Part shown: one piece after another, positions 36,656-45,529 of the stretch
Numbering within the stretch: the stretch's first letter is position 1
Layout of the letters: each line of letters starts with the position of its first letter
Origin: Robiginitomaculum sp.
GTDB lineage: Bacteria > Pseudomonadota > Alphaproteobacteria > Caulobacterales > Maricaulaceae
NCBI GenBank assembly: GCA_030949705.1
Contig: JAUZSF010000004.1
Span: 136,524 to 200,523 of the forward strand
DNA length: 64,000 nucleotides
Reading direction: 5' to 3'
Notes under the pieces: model-generated
Seen by the model: only the letters and a program-made list of their open reading frames with translations
Database searches by the model: none
What the model was told of the DNA's origin: nothing
Program-made: the position numbers and the translations under genes

Positions 36656-37574
36656 ATGGGCGTACCAGCCCGGCACATCGGCCCAGTTCAGTACCTGAAC
36701 AAGCGCATGGGGGCGCTGTTTATCATCACCCTGTGGCTAGGCCTCACCAGCATGGCTCAGGCCGGCGGGGAAACCTGCCTTCCCTGTCAGCAAAAGAAAA
36801 ACCATGTGATCCGGGTTCCCGGCATTTCGGTCACCGGCCCCAATGTTCGGGTTTCCACCCCCGGCGTATTTGTAAACAAGGGCGGCGTGGCGGTGCAAAA
36901 TACCTTTACCGGCGGGGGTGGTTTTTTCTTTGGGGGCGGGGGCGGCTCCTTTGGCCGCACCATTATTTCCAGCGGTGGCGGCGGCTTTATCGGCGGGGGT
37001 CATACGGCCAGCGTAATTTCCAACCTGAATGTGGAAGCCGACGCCGAAGCCAGTACCGAACAGGTCGCCGTGCCCTATACCGAAACCATCACCAAAAACC
37101 GCTGGGTTGAAGATGTGTTTGTGCTGCGCGCGGTATGTATAGACGACAAGGGCGTACCCCATCCGGCCTCGCGGCCAGACCCCAGCGATCAGGTGCCACC
37201 GACCTTCGAAGGCGAGCTGTTTCGCTGTATGGCCGGGACCAGCATGCAGGTCACCCTGGGCCGCTATGTCGATGGCCAGAGCCGCTATGACCATGCCTCG
37301 ACCATGGTGTGTGCCAAAGGCGAAGCCCTGCGCCACAGCATTGGTGGTCAGTTAACCTGTGCCCCCCCAAGAGCCACGACGCAATTGCAATGAGCGCTCC
37401 TTGTTGCGCAAATATGGTCCTGGCATCAAAGTGGTGCGCCTGCGCCATCAGGAACAATATACCGAACAGGTGACCCGAACGCGCATGGAAACCCGCGCGT
37501 CCTCATCGGCATCGGCTTCGGCCAGCGCCTCGGCCAGTACCCGCCTGATCCTGAATGGCGGCGTTGGGAATTAG
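36656..37574 (+). CDS. Unrecognised secreted Gly- and Cys-containing protein, with one frameshift
   Basis: About 305 residues after repair. A signal sequence (ALFIITLWLGLTSMAQA) leads into CLPCQQ, a short basic part, a Gly-rich stretch with GGGG runs around residues 80-115, an acidic VEADAEASTEQ segment and further cysteines (VCIDD, FRCMAG, MVCAKG, LTCAP). The frame breaks in a seven-C run at 37362-37368; six C give CAPQEPRRNCNERS and continue through an Ala/Ser repeat to ILNGGVGN. It is probably exported and disulfide-bonded. I recognise no family. It lies near the holdfast-anchor genes and ends with four bases shared with convergent DUF1287. Confidence 0.6.
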
Positions 37575-38158
37575 GGTCCAAAACGAAACTGCCCTGTAAG
37601 TGTCCAGTTGGACGGCATGTCCGTTGTTGCGGCCCCAAACCAATATTATGGACAATCTGAACCGGATGCTGATCCGTGGCCGGTGCCACCACTATGCCCG
37701 TATGGGGCAGGTTGTGTGGCAATATCCAGGTCAGCACATCACCAACCTGAAAATCCACCGCCTTGCCGTTTTGCATGACATTGGCCCCCTGACGGGTAAA
37801 AAAAGGTGTTCAGATTGGGCACCCGGCGGTGATCAATATTGCTGTCCGGGCGGCTTAGGTCCCAAATTTTGGGATAGGCCGAAAAATTGGCGATCATATC
37901 TTCGTGCACCAATTGTTGAAGATCGACCCCTAGACTTCGATAGGAACGGATCACCACATCGGTGCATACCCCCTGGTCCGCCGGCACATCCCCGCCGGGA
38001 TAAGCAATGGAAAGATAGCGGCCATCATAGCGCACATTATGTCTGGTGCGGTCCTGCGCCGCGCGGGCGAGTTTTTCCCCAAAAGTCGGGGTATCGGCCT
38101 GCGCCATGGTGGAGAGGGCAAAAAACAAAACCAGATTGTATAGGGATAGTGATCGCAT
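37571..38158 (-). CDS. DUF1287 exported protein, with two frameshifts
   Basis: About 195 residues. Signal peptide MRSLSLYNLVLFFALSTMAQA, then ARAAQDRTRHNVRYDGRY, GVCTDVVIRSYRSLGVDLQ and HRRVPNLNTFF, all typical DUF1287 (NlpC/P60-like Cys in GVCTDV). One base too many in A7 at 37798-37804 hides the continuation TRQGANVMQNGKAVDF and VGDVLTWILPHNLPHTGIV. A second one-base loss in the C4 at 37633-37636 hides the end MPSNWTLTGQFRFGP. The family may act on cell-wall peptides. Probably intact in the organism. Confidence 0.78.
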
Positions 38159-38270
38159 GGCATAATCCTGTCTGCGCCCCCCCAGGCTCCAAACCATTTG
38201 AATGAGTTTGGCCCCTATGACAGCAGACCCGCCAAGCATGGCCAGTTTATGACGGCTTTATGGCCAGTGA

Positions 38271-39524
38271 TTAATTACCGGCCTCGACCGTATGAAAGGT
38301 TGCCGAATTGCCAACCGCCGTGGCCGTGGCAATCAGGGCACCGCCAGAGCCGGTATTGACCGAAGAGCTGGCCACGATCGTGCCTGCATTGGTCTGGCGG
38401 TTATTGGCCGTAATGCCGCCGCCGCAGGTGGAACAGACAAAGCCCGACACCGCATTGCCAAAAGCGGTGGCGCTGGTCACAAAATCGGTAATGATGGTGT
38501 CATTGCCAACGCCGCCACCGGCGGTACCGCCGGTAAAGGTGGCCGTAGCCTCAACTCCGCCATCATTATTTTGAATATTGGCCAGATCAATATCCGAGCC
38601 AATATTGGACACCAGATTGGAATTGGCCACCGCATAGGCGGTCGAGGCATTCCAGCCCTGCCACAGGTCCAGCGTCACATCAGAGCGCGCCTCAATCTGG
38701 GCCGAATTGTTCTGGTCGGTTACCACCTTGGCAAAGCCATAGGCGTTTTCGACATTATAGGCATTGCCGGTGGCCGCCGCCGTGGAGATCACATCTTCAC
38801 CGTCAGGCGAATTTACCTGCGCCCGGGCGCTGATACTGGTGCCAAAATTACGCTGGTTGGCATCCACGTCCAGGGTAGTGCTTTCGCCGCCGGCGGTGGC
38901 TGAATTACCGATGGAGGTGGCGGTAATGGTCGCCGAATCGGCCAACAGGCCCGCATTTAACGAGGCATCCGACACCACCGACGCGTTATTGGTCTGCCCG
39001 GCCCAGGCGGTGATCCGGCCCCCGTCCCAGGTCTCATAGGAAATCGCATTGGCCACCGCCGTGGCGGTAGAAGTGGGATTAAACGCCCAATTATCCGCCG
39101 TTACGTCTGAGGTGGCGCTTTGGGTGGCATCGGCCCCCACGGTTTGCTGGGATACCGCATCAATGGTGCCACAACAGGTGGTGATGGTGGCCGAATTACC
39201 AAAGGTGGTGGCAATGGAATCCAGCTCTTCGCTGGCCGAATTGACGCGGATCACTGATTGCGCACTGCCGGCCCCGTTCAGGGTCTGGGTGTTGTTCAGG
39301 GTCAGATTACCGGTATCGACCTGCACTGACAGGGTATTGCCCAGCGCGGTGGCTGCGCCCAGCACAGAGAGCACATCAACAGAGACGACATTCAGACCGG
39401 CGGTGAAGGGGTCATTGTCCAGCTGGACATTAATAACCTCAGTCGTATCGCCCGCGTAGGCCGCGCCGCACAGTCCGGTCGCGGCGGTCGTGCCAGCGAG
39501 AAGGATCTTGGCGAGTAAACGCAT
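38271..39524 (-). CDS. hfaD: Holdfast anchor protein HfaD
   Basis: 417 residues. Signal peptide MRLLAKILLAGTTAATGLCGAAYA, then a Ser/Thr/Ala-rich body with a motif of the form ATAxGN(S/A) recurring about seven times (AATALGNT, IATTFGNS, TATSIGNS, AAATGNAY, SATAFGNA, TATAVGNS), expected to build a beta-structured fibre. This is the HfaD pattern of stalked alphaproteobacteria, where HfaA, HfaB and HfaD fix the polysaccharide holdfast to the cell. ATG 39524 begins inside the end of hfaB; an ATG 21 bases earlier is possible but shortens the basic leader match. It is last in the hfaABD operon. Confidence 0.85.
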   Translation of the reverse strand: MRLLAKILLAGTTAATGLCGAAYAGDTTEVINVQLDNDPFTAGLNVVSVDVLSVLGAATALGNTLSVQVDTGNLTLNNTQTLNGAGSAQSVIRVNSASEELDSIATTFGNSATITTCCGTIDAVSQQTVGADATQSATSDVTADNWAFNPTSTATAVANAISYETWDGGRITAWAGQTNNASVVSDASLNAGLLADSATITATSIGNSATAGGESTTLDVDANQRNFGTSISARAQVNSPDGEDVISTAAATGNAYNVENAYGFAKVVTDQNNSAQIEARSDVTLDLWQGWNASTAYAVANSNLVSNIGSDIDLANIQNNDGGVEATATFTGGTAGGGVGNDTIITDFVTSATAFGNAVSGFVCSTCGGGITANNRQTNAGTIVASSSVNTGSGGALIATATAVGNSATFHTVEAGN

Positions 39525-40452
39525 TATTGCTTCCCTGATTGTCATAGGCGGTCACAAAATTTCCCGTCAGCCCTATGGTGCCAAGGGGGTCATTGAAATT
39601 ACAGATGTCCGGGCCGCTGACGCCATACAGATTGGCCGACATTTCCAGCACCGCCCGTTCGATCACCGAACGCACGGCCAGTTGCACCGGTTCCAGCGCG
39701 CGGGTGCCAGCGCTGATATCAATAATGTTCTGGTTATTGAAGAAGGCAAAAATTCCGGCCCCGACTTCGCGGCCAATGATCTGTTTCTGATAGGAAATGA
39801 CATCGACCACTTCCAGCGAACGGGTTTCCACCAGTCGCAGATCCAGCCCGATATTGAGCACATAGGTTTTGGCGTTCAAAAAGCCCTTGGGGTCATTAAT
39901 GTCCACATCGCCGCCATAGGCATCAATGCCCGAGGAGGAGATGTTGTAATTCAGCTCGGTGATGCCGCCGACCAGATAAAAATCAGACCCCGGCACGGAA
40001 CCGGCCTTGATTTTACGATAGCTGTTATCATCGCCATCGCCGATCAGCTTGTTATTGGCGTATTTCAGTTCCAGCTCGGACACCGATGTGTCATAGCGCT
40101 CGACCAGACGGGCCCCGGCCTTGGCAAAGGCGGAAATGGCCATCAAAGACGCGCCTTGCGTGATCTTGGCGCCGCCTTCGGGTTCCTGTTTGCCGGTATA
40201 GTCCAGAATGCGCCCCACCGCGATGCGCGGGGGCACCACATTGCCGGAACTGGCATATTGACCCATGCAGGTCAGCGCCGCCGAATATGGCGTTGGGTTG
40301 GCGGTCACCGGCGCATTACCAATGGGTTTGGCATAAAGCCCGTTACGCCCGGCCACGGTAGAGGTACAGGCGCTGAGCGCCATGGCACCGGCCAACAATA
40401 ATGCTGGCGCGCGGCGGCGATGGACCGCAGAAAACATCGAAACCCTAGTCAT
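39439..40452 (-). CDS. hfaB: CsgG-family holdfast anchor secretion lipoprotein HfaB
   Basis: About 337 residues. The lipoprotein signal ends MALSACTST. The body is CsgG-like: VPPRIAVGRILDYTGKQ, LMAISAFAKAGARLVERYD, YLVGGITELNYNISS and LDLRLVETRSLEVVDVISYQKQI. HfaB forms an outer-membrane channel that exports HfaA and HfaD, as CsgG does for curli. ATG 40452 overlaps the hfaA stop. The frame reads 86 bases into hfaD and ends in a basic tail (RRDRTVRRGLRGRYD) unlike the family, so a small indel near the end may hide an earlier stop. Confidence 0.87.
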   Translation of the reverse strand: MTRVSMFSAVHRRRAPALLLAGAMALSACTSTVAGRNGLYAKPIGNAPVTANPTPYSAALTCMGQYASSGNVVPPRIAVGRILDYTGKQEPEGGAKITQGASLMAISAFAKAGARLVERYDTSVSELELKYANNKLIGDGDDNSYRKIKAGSVPGSDFYLVGGITELNYNISSSGIDAYGGDVDINDPKGFLNAKTYVLNIGLDLRLVETRSLEVVDVISYQKQIIGREVGAGIFAFFNNQNIIDISAGTRALEPVQLAVRSVIERAVLEMSANLYGVSGPDICNFNDPLGTIGLTGNFVTAYDNQGSNNAFTRQDPSRWHDRRDRTVRRGLRGRYD

Positions 40453-41035
40453 TGAGTTGAATGTCCCCATTTAGCTCTTCACGTGCAGACCCAGCGCCTG
40501 CAACGGGCTGCCATTGTTGTGTTGCCGAATTGGCCGCCGCCACAAAAGGGCCGTCGGCGACAATCGGCGGTTCAAAAGGCAGAATATTTTGGGTCCCGCC
40601 ATTTAAATTAACGGTCTGGTCGCCATTATTAATCTGTGTGGAATCGATAATTACGGTGTTCCAGCTACCCAGGGTGACCACGTTGAGCTGGTTGCCGATG
40701 GCCCCGGCACCGCCAAGACCACCAACGCCGCTGGTGCCAAAATTACCGCTGCCAAAAAAGCTGCCGCCCAGCCCAAGAGACAGATTTGACTGGCTGCCCA
40801 GAAACATCCGCCCGTTCACAATGGTGCGATTGCCATTGGAATCACGGGTTCTGGCATCAAAGGGCTGGTTAAAGTCATTGTATGACTTGCCATAGGGCAC
40901 ATTAAACTGGCCCGCGCTTTGGGCGGCCTGTGCCAGCGCCATCCCTGGCATGGCCGCCAAACCCAGCATGATCATGGCCAAACCGGCTTTTATGGGAGAT
41001 AAAAAAGGGCACACGTATGTTGGCAGTGTTCTCAT
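40445..41035 (-). CDS. hfaA: Holdfast anchor protein HfaA
   Basis: 196 residues. Signal peptide MRTLPTYVCPFLSPIKAGLA to GMALAQA, preceded by an AGGAAGG ribosome site that selects ATG 41035 over longer options. The mature part has NRTIVNGRMFLGS, a Gly-rich loop and the curlin-like NQLNVVTLGSWNTVIID and STQINNGDQTVNLNGG. HfaA is a small surface protein needed for firm holdfast attachment. First gene of hfaABD, divergent from the rhomboid gene with 72 bases between. Confidence 0.87.
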   Translation of the reverse strand: MRTLPTYVCPFLSPIKAGLAMIMLGLAAMPGMALAQAAQSAGQFNVPYGKSYNDFNQPFDARTRDSNGNRTIVNGRMFLGSQSNLSLGLGGSFFGSGNFGTSGVGGLGGAGAIGNQLNVVTLGSWNTVIIDSTQINNGDQTVNLNGGTQNILPFEPPIVADGPFVAAANSATQQWQPVAGAGSAREELNGDIQLND

Positions 41036-41107
41036 ACACCCTTCCTGAACCACAAATGTTGATATTGTGTTAGCCATGTTAAGAAGACCAAAATTAGGAT
41101 CAATTGA

Positions 41108-41770
41108 ATGACGCAATTGCCCAAAGAGCCGGTATTCGGTGAAATTCCCCAGATTATTCTTGGGCTGTGCGGGGTGATCATCGCCATCAGCGCTTTTGTG
41201 CTGCTGGCACCGATACCCCTGTCAAACTGGATAATGGGCGTCATGGCGGTGCAGATCGGCCCCGAACAACTGCCCCGGCCCTTTGGCCCATACCCGGCCT
41301 TTGCATTGCATGTCTTTGTCCATGGCGGCTGGTTGCATTTGGGCATGAATATATTGGGCCTGTTGGCCTTTGGATCGCCCATTGCCAGGTGGTTAGAGTC
41401 CAGTTTTGGCACCCGTAATGGTGCCTTGGCGTTTTTGCTGATCTTTTTCCTGACCGCGGTGGCTGGCGCCTTAACCGAAGGCGCGGTGATTGCCCTTGGC
41501 AATGCGCCGGGGGCGGTGCTGGTCGGGGCATCGGGGGGCTTAATGGGCCTGATCGGCGTACTGGTCCGTCTGAATTATGGACGTGAATACATACCCTTAC
41601 CCCTGTTTTCCCGAACCGTTCTCATGGCCGCCCTGCCCTGGGTTGGCCTGAATGTGTTGATTGCGTTTTTCGGCATGCCCGGGGTTTCGGCCGCCGTGGC
41701 CTGGCCGGCGCATCTGGGAGGATTGTTTGCCGGCATGGTGCTGGCCGGCCCCTTTGCGCCCAGGCGTTGA
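41108..41770 (+). CDS. Rhomboid-family intramembrane serine protease
   Basis: 220 residues, about six hydrophobic helices. The catalytic Ser lies in LVGASGGLMG and the His in AWPAHLGGLFAG; FVHGGWLHLGMNILGLLAFG supplies the conserved HxxxN region. It cleaves membrane substrates within the bilayer. It is divergent from hfaA, which places a membrane protease next to the surface-anchor operon, though this may be chance. A hairpin terminator follows. Confidence 0.88.
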   Translation: MTQLPKEPVFGEIPQIILGLCGVIIAISAFVLLAPIPLSNWIMGVMAVQIGPEQLPRPFGPYPAFALHVFVHGGWLHLGMNILGLLAFGSPIARWLESSFGTRNGALAFLLIFFLTAVAGALTEGAVIALGNAPGAVLVGASGGLMGLIGVLVRLNYGREYIPLPLFSRTVLMAALPWVGLNVLIAFFGMPGVSAAVAWPAHLGGLFAGMVLAGPFAPRR

Positions 41771-41785
41771 TTAACTGTTTTTCTT

Positions 41786-41804
41786 TCGCCATTTGGGCGA
41801 TTTT
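41786..41804 (+). terminator. Hairpin terminator after the rhomboid gene
   Basis: TCGCC (41786-41790) and GGCGA (41796-41800) pair around ATTTG, followed by TTTT. Short but correctly placed 15 bases after the stop. Confidence 0.5.
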
Positions 41805-41850
41805 ACAATCTGTGCGATAATACCCTTCGTATAAACGCAGGGAGGGACCT

Positions 41851-42282
41851 ATGAACGCAGAAGCCATATTGCAAAGCAAAGGCCATGAAGTGGTCACCAT
41901 TGCCCCCGAAGATACCATGCTGGAGGCCGCAAAAACGTTGGACCAGCACCGCATCGGAGCGGTGGTGGTTACCGAAGCCAATGGCACGGTTTGCGGCGTC
42001 CTTTCAGAACGCGACGTTGCCCGCCAGGTCGCCCGTCAGGGCATGGACGCCCTGCAACGCCCGGTCAGCGAATGCATGAGCCGCAATGTCATTACCGCCC
42101 GGCTGGACGACAGCCTGGATACACTGCTATCGCGCATGACCGATCGCCGGGTGCGCCATTTGCCGGTCATGGACCGGAGCAAGCTGGTCGGCGTGATCTC
42201 TATCGGCGATGTAGTGAAACGCAAAATCATGGAAACCGAGGCCGAAGCCGAAGCCATGAAGGCTTATATTACCGCGGGTTAA
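41851..42282 (+). CDS. CBS-domain protein
   Basis: 143 residues made of two CBS motifs: about 10-60 (VVTIAPEDTMLEAAKTLDQH, then GAVVVTEANGTVCGVLSERD) and about 75-125 (MSRNVITARLDDSLDTLLSRM, VRHLPVMDRSKLVGVISIGD). Such pairs bind adenine nucleotides or SAM and act as energy or redox sensors; this one has no attached effector. GGGAGGGACC precedes ATG 41851. It converges on dapD six bases later. Confidence 0.9.
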   Translation: MNAEAILQSKGHEVVTIAPEDTMLEAAKTLDQHRIGAVVVTEANGTVCGVLSERDVARQVARQGMDALQRPVSECMSRNVITARLDDSLDTLLSRMTDRRVRHLPVMDRSKLVGVISIGDVVKRKIMETEAEAEAMKAYITAG

Positions 42283-42288
42283 GCAGGT

Positions 42289-43101
42289 TTAGTCCCGCAG
42301 CAGCGCATTAATGCCGGTTTTGGCGCGGGTGCGTTCGTCCACGGTTTTGACAATCACTGCGCACGCCAGGGACGGCCCACCCTTGGGATCCGGCAAGGTG
42401 CCCGGCACCACCACCGAATAGGGCGGCACTTCGCCGCGGGTAATCTTGCCCGTGGTGCGATCCACAATCTTGGTGCTCTGGGTGATAAAAACGCCCATGG
42501 CCAGAACCGAACCTTCGCGCACAATCACCCCTTCGACCACTTCGGAGCGCGCACCGACAAACACATTATCTTCGATAATCACCGGATTGGCCTGCAAGGG
42601 TTCCAGCACGCCGCCAATGCCGGTCCCGGCCGAGATATGACAATGCGCCCCCACTTGCGCGCAGGAACCGATCGAGGCCCAGGTGTCCACCATGGTCCCC
42701 TCGCCCACATAGGCACCAATGTTCACAAAAGACGGCATCAACACCACATCGCGTGCAATATAGGCCCCGTGGCGCACACTGGCCGGGGGCACCATGCGAA
42801 AGCCGGCCTTGGTAAAGTCGGCCTTGTCCCAGTTTGCAGTTTTCAGGGGCACCTTGTCCCAGGCATTGCCAAAACCGGTATGTTCGAACACCCGCATTTC
42901 GTTCAGCCTGAAGCTCAGCAGCACCGCCTTTTTCAGCCAGGCATGGGTAGTCCACCCCCCTTTGCCGTCCGGAGAGGCCACCCGCAAGGCGCCGCTGTCC
43001 AGCGCATCAAGCGCCTGGGCAACCGCCGCGCGGGCCGGGCCATCCGTATCGCCATTATCCCAAATGGCATTGATATCCGTCTCAAGTTGCTGGGCGTCCA
43101 T
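42289..43101 (-). CDS. dapD: Tetrahydrodipicolinate N-succinyltransferase
   Basis: 270 residues. The central region is a left-handed beta helix of hexapeptide repeats ([53 protein letters not shown]). Full length and motifs match DapD, which succinylates tetrahydrodipicolinate in lysine and diaminopimelate synthesis. It follows the HAD phosphatase by six bases in the operon from rpmH. In many relatives dapE comes next; here the neighbour is the convergent CBS gene. Confidence 0.95.
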   Translation of the reverse strand: MDAQQLETDINAIWDNGDTDGPARAAVAQALDALDSGALRVASPDGKGGWTTHAWLKKAVLLSFRLNEMRVFEHTGFGNAWDKVPLKTANWDKADFTKAGFRMVPPASVRHGAYIARDVVLMPSFVNIGAYVGEGTMVDTWASIGSCAQVGAHCHISAGTGIGGVLEPLQANPVIIEDNVFVGARSEVVEGVIVREGSVLAMGVFITQSTKIVDRTTGKITRGEVPPYSVVVPGTLPDPKGGPSLACAVIVKTVDERTRAKTGINALLRD

Positions 43102-43107
43102 AGACTT

Positions 43108-43800
43108 TTATTCCTTTATGGCCTGCACCAGAAACCCGGCCAGGTCTCCGGTGGTAAAATGCACATGATCATGGTCATCATTGACCCCGGCGGGGCGCGC
43201 CTCTTCGGGCTCGTGAGACCAATCCTTGTTTGAATGCACCAAAATGGTGACAAAGCCCAGGGCATGGGCAGGTTCCAGATTGCGGGCCATATCCTCGATA
43301 AAGGCGGCCTGGGCCGGATCCACCTTCACCGTTTCCAGCAAATGCGTATAGGCGGGGGCCTGGGGCTTGGGCACAAAGCCGGTGTCTTCAATGCCGATAA
43401 TTTCATCAAACATTTCATCCAGCCCGCGGGCGGCCAGCACCCGGTGGGCATGTCCGCGCGAACCATTGGTGAAGACAATCTTGCGCCCCGGCAGCGCCGC
43501 GATGGCCCCCTGCAAGGCCCGGTCTACACGCAGAGGCGACAGATCGATATCATGGACAAAATCCAGATAGCTTTCCGGCTCGATATGATGCTCCTGCATC
43601 AGGCCGCTCATGGTGGTGCCGTGTTCGGCATAATAGGCCTTTTGAATTTTGCGGGCCTCGGCCGGGGCCAGGCCCAACAGGTCGGCAACAAACTGAGTCA
43701 TGCGCCGGTCAATCTGTGCAAACAGGTCCGATTCGGGCGGATAGAGCGTATTATCCAGATCGAACACCCATTCGCGGGTCTGGCGCAGGCGCTGCTTCAT
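43108..43800 (-). CDS. HAD-family pyrimidine 5'-nucleotidase
   Basis: 230 residues. HAD motif I is FDLDNTLYPPES, motif II VFTNGSRGHA, motif III Lys in FVPKPQAPAY and motif IV IEDMARNLEPA, with a cap domain. The DNTLYPP form marks the YjjG/Sdt1-like nucleotidase group, which dephosphorylates UMP/CMP-type nucleotides. Its ATG overlaps the DUF1036 gene stop (ATGA) and dapD follows at once. Confidence 0.88.
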   Translation of the reverse strand: MKQRLRQTREWVFDLDNTLYPPESDLFAQIDRRMTQFVADLLGLAPAEARKIQKAYYAEHGTTMSGLMQEHHIEPESYLDFVHDIDLSPLRVDRALQGAIAALPGRKIVFTNGSRGHAHRVLAARGLDEMFDEIIGIEDTGFVPKPQAPAYTHLLETVKVDPAQAAFIEDMARNLEPAHALGFVTILVHSNKDWSHEPEEARPAGVNDDHDHVHFTTGDLAGFLVQAIKE

Positions 43801-44834
43801 CGTCGCAACCCCGCCAGCACGTCGACCTTGGCAAAATCTTCGGGGGCCAGATTAATGGTCATGCCCTGACCGCTTTCATTTTTATACAGTTTGAAGGGGC
43901 GCTCTTCATAACCGCGCAAGGCGCATTTTGACTTACCAATGATCGCGAACAAAACATCCGACACACAAAAGTTTTCATTGGCCATCAATAATGGGCGTTC
44001 GGTGTCGCGCTCTACAATCCCGGCATAAAGATAGATGGATTTGTCTCTTACCAGCCCGCTCAGCAAAGAGGTGCAGGCCTTGGGCGCGATTTTCCACCAG
44101 CCGCGGCTTTCCCAGCTGCGCCCTTTGCGCCGACCATAGGCCGTCCACACCGGCAAGGGAGTTTTATTACAGACCCGCAGACCCGTTTTTGCCAGGTTTT
44201 CCCGCGCCGCCGTTTCCAGGGCATCAATCAAAGTGCCCGGATCAGGCCGCGTTGTGATTTTGCGTGAAACCAGAAATTTGCGGATCGCCGAGCGGGTGCG
44301 CCGCCCATCATAACCGTCAATAGAGCGTATGGGATAGCCATTATCACTGAGCAGACGCTGGATACCTGCCAGCTCGGCCCGTTTGCCAAAGCCCGCCGGT
44401 TCGGCCAGCACCGTCCGCCCGCCATTGGGCGGATGCACGTCGATCACATTGAAATTACGGGTGTGCAGGCCCAAAGCGGCACAATCTTCCTTGCCATCCA
44501 GCGAAAAATTACCGGTATCATCAACGCACAAAGCCTTGGTACCGCCCCATTGCTGGCGACCGCCCGCATGGACCTCTGATGAATAGCCATAGGCGTAATA
44601 CGGCTTGTCACTGAATGGGGCGGGCATGACCACCCGGCATTGGCCGGGGCGCAGGCGTACCCAGCCCTCGGTACGAATATGCTTGCCCTCTGGGCTGCCG
44701 GTGGCCAGATAAATGATATAGCTGGTTTCATTGCACACTTCCTGACCGATAGCCCAGGCATGACGCGGCATCAGCCAGGACACAAAAACCAACAGGAAAA
44801 ATACAAAACTGGCAATGATCGGGTGTGTTCGCAT
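43797..44834 (-). CDS. Exported protein with two DUF1036 domains around a peptidoglycan-binding domain
   Basis: 345 residues. Signal peptide to about residue 28 (VFVSWLMPRHAWA). Residues about 30-140 are DUF1036 (VCNETSYIIYLATGS, GWVRLRPGQCRVVMPAP); about 165-215 a peptidoglycan-binding helix bundle (IQRLLSDNGYPIRSIDGYDG then RTRSAIRKFLVS); about 230-330 a second DUF1036 (VCNKTPLPVWTAYG, GWWKIAPKACTSLL). It is probably periplasmic and wall-binding. It occupies the place between engB and the HAD gene where argB usually lies. Function unknown. Confidence 0.8.
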   Translation of the reverse strand: MRTHPIIASFVFFLLVFVSWLMPRHAWAIGQEVCNETSYIIYLATGSPEGKHIRTEGWVRLRPGQCRVVMPAPFSDKPYYAYGYSSEVHAGGRQQWGGTKALCVDDTGNFSLDGKEDCAALGLHTRNFNVIDVHPPNGGRTVLAEPAGFGKRAELAGIQRLLSDNGYPIRSIDGYDGRRTRSAIRKFLVSRKITTRPDPGTLIDALETAARENLAKTGLRVCNKTPLPVWTAYGRRKGRSWESRGWWKIAPKACTSLLSGLVRDKSIYLYAGIVERDTERPLLMANENFCVSDVLFAIIGKSKCALRGYEERPFKLYKNESGQGMTINLAPEDFAKVDVLAGLRR

Positions 44835-44885
44835 TTGCGGCTCGCCACATGATTCTGGCCCGTCAGGCTAGACCTATTTCTTTGC

Positions 44886-45494
44886 CTAGACCAGAGAGAA
44901 AACATCAGCGCGCAATTGCGCCATGCCGTCGCCCTTGACTGCCGAAACCGCAGCCACACGGGGATAGGCGGCGGGGCGTTTTTCGATGGTGCGCCGGGTG
45001 CGTTCCAACACGCTCTGGCGTTCGTTCTGTTTGATTTTATCCAGCTTGGTCAGCACCACCTGATAGACCGCGGCGGCCTCGTCCAGCATGTCCATCACCG
45101 CCAGATCGCTGGATTTGATGCCATGGCGCGAATCGACCAGCACAAACACCCGGCGCAAGGCGGCCCGACCGCGCAAATAATCGCGGGTCAGGGCGCTCCA
45201 TTTCTCAATCGCGGTCTTTGACGCCCGCGCGTAACCATAGCCCGGCAGGTCCGCCAGCATCAGCCGTTCATCCAGATTAAAGAAATTCAGCTCGCGGGTG
45301 CGCCCCGGCGTATTGGAAGAGCGCGCCAGATTTTTACGAAAGGTCAGCGCATTCAAAAGACTGGACTTGCCCACATTGGAACGCCCGGCAAAGGCCACTT
45401 CGGGCAGATTGCCACCCGGCAGGCTGTCCAGCGAAACCGCGCCCATGACAAAATCACAAGGGCGGGAGAAAAACACCCGGGCCGCCTCCAGCAC
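44886..45494 (-). CDS. engB: Ribosome-assembly GTPase EngB/YsxC
   Basis: 202 residues. G1 is GRSNVGKSSLLNAL, G3 LADLPGYGYA, G4 TKLDK. The GTPase is essential for late 50S assembly. The frame begins at GTG 45494 (VLEAARVFF). Homologues usually carry a longer N terminus, and the frame upstream reads TGATGEADYDPN without an ATG, so a rarer start, or an indel hiding one, is possible. It follows yidC by 35 bases, and DUF1036 follows 51 bases later. Confidence 0.93.
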   Translation of the reverse strand: MLEAARVFFSRPCDFVMGAVSLDSLPGGNLPEVAFAGRSNVGKSSLLNALTFRKNLARSSNTPGRTRELNFFNLDERLMLADLPGYGYARASKTAIEKWSALTRDYLRGRAALRRVFVLVDSRHGIKSSDLAVMDMLDEAAAVYQVVLTKLDKIKQNERQSVLERTRRTIEKRPAAYPRVAAVSAVKGDGMAQLRADVFSLV

Positions 45495-45529
45495 ATTTGG
45501 ATCGTAATCCGCCTCGCCCGTCGCCCCGG

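Noticed and set aside
38292..38903. Open frames opposite hfaD rich in Gly/Ala
   Set aside because: They mirror the repetitive coding strand of hfaD, which has a signal peptide and family match.
38271..39524. Repeats inside hfaD as a possible DNA repeat array or CRISPR
   Set aside because: The repetition is at protein level (ATAxGN motifs) with variable spacing and DNA sequence, not regular direct repeats with spacers.
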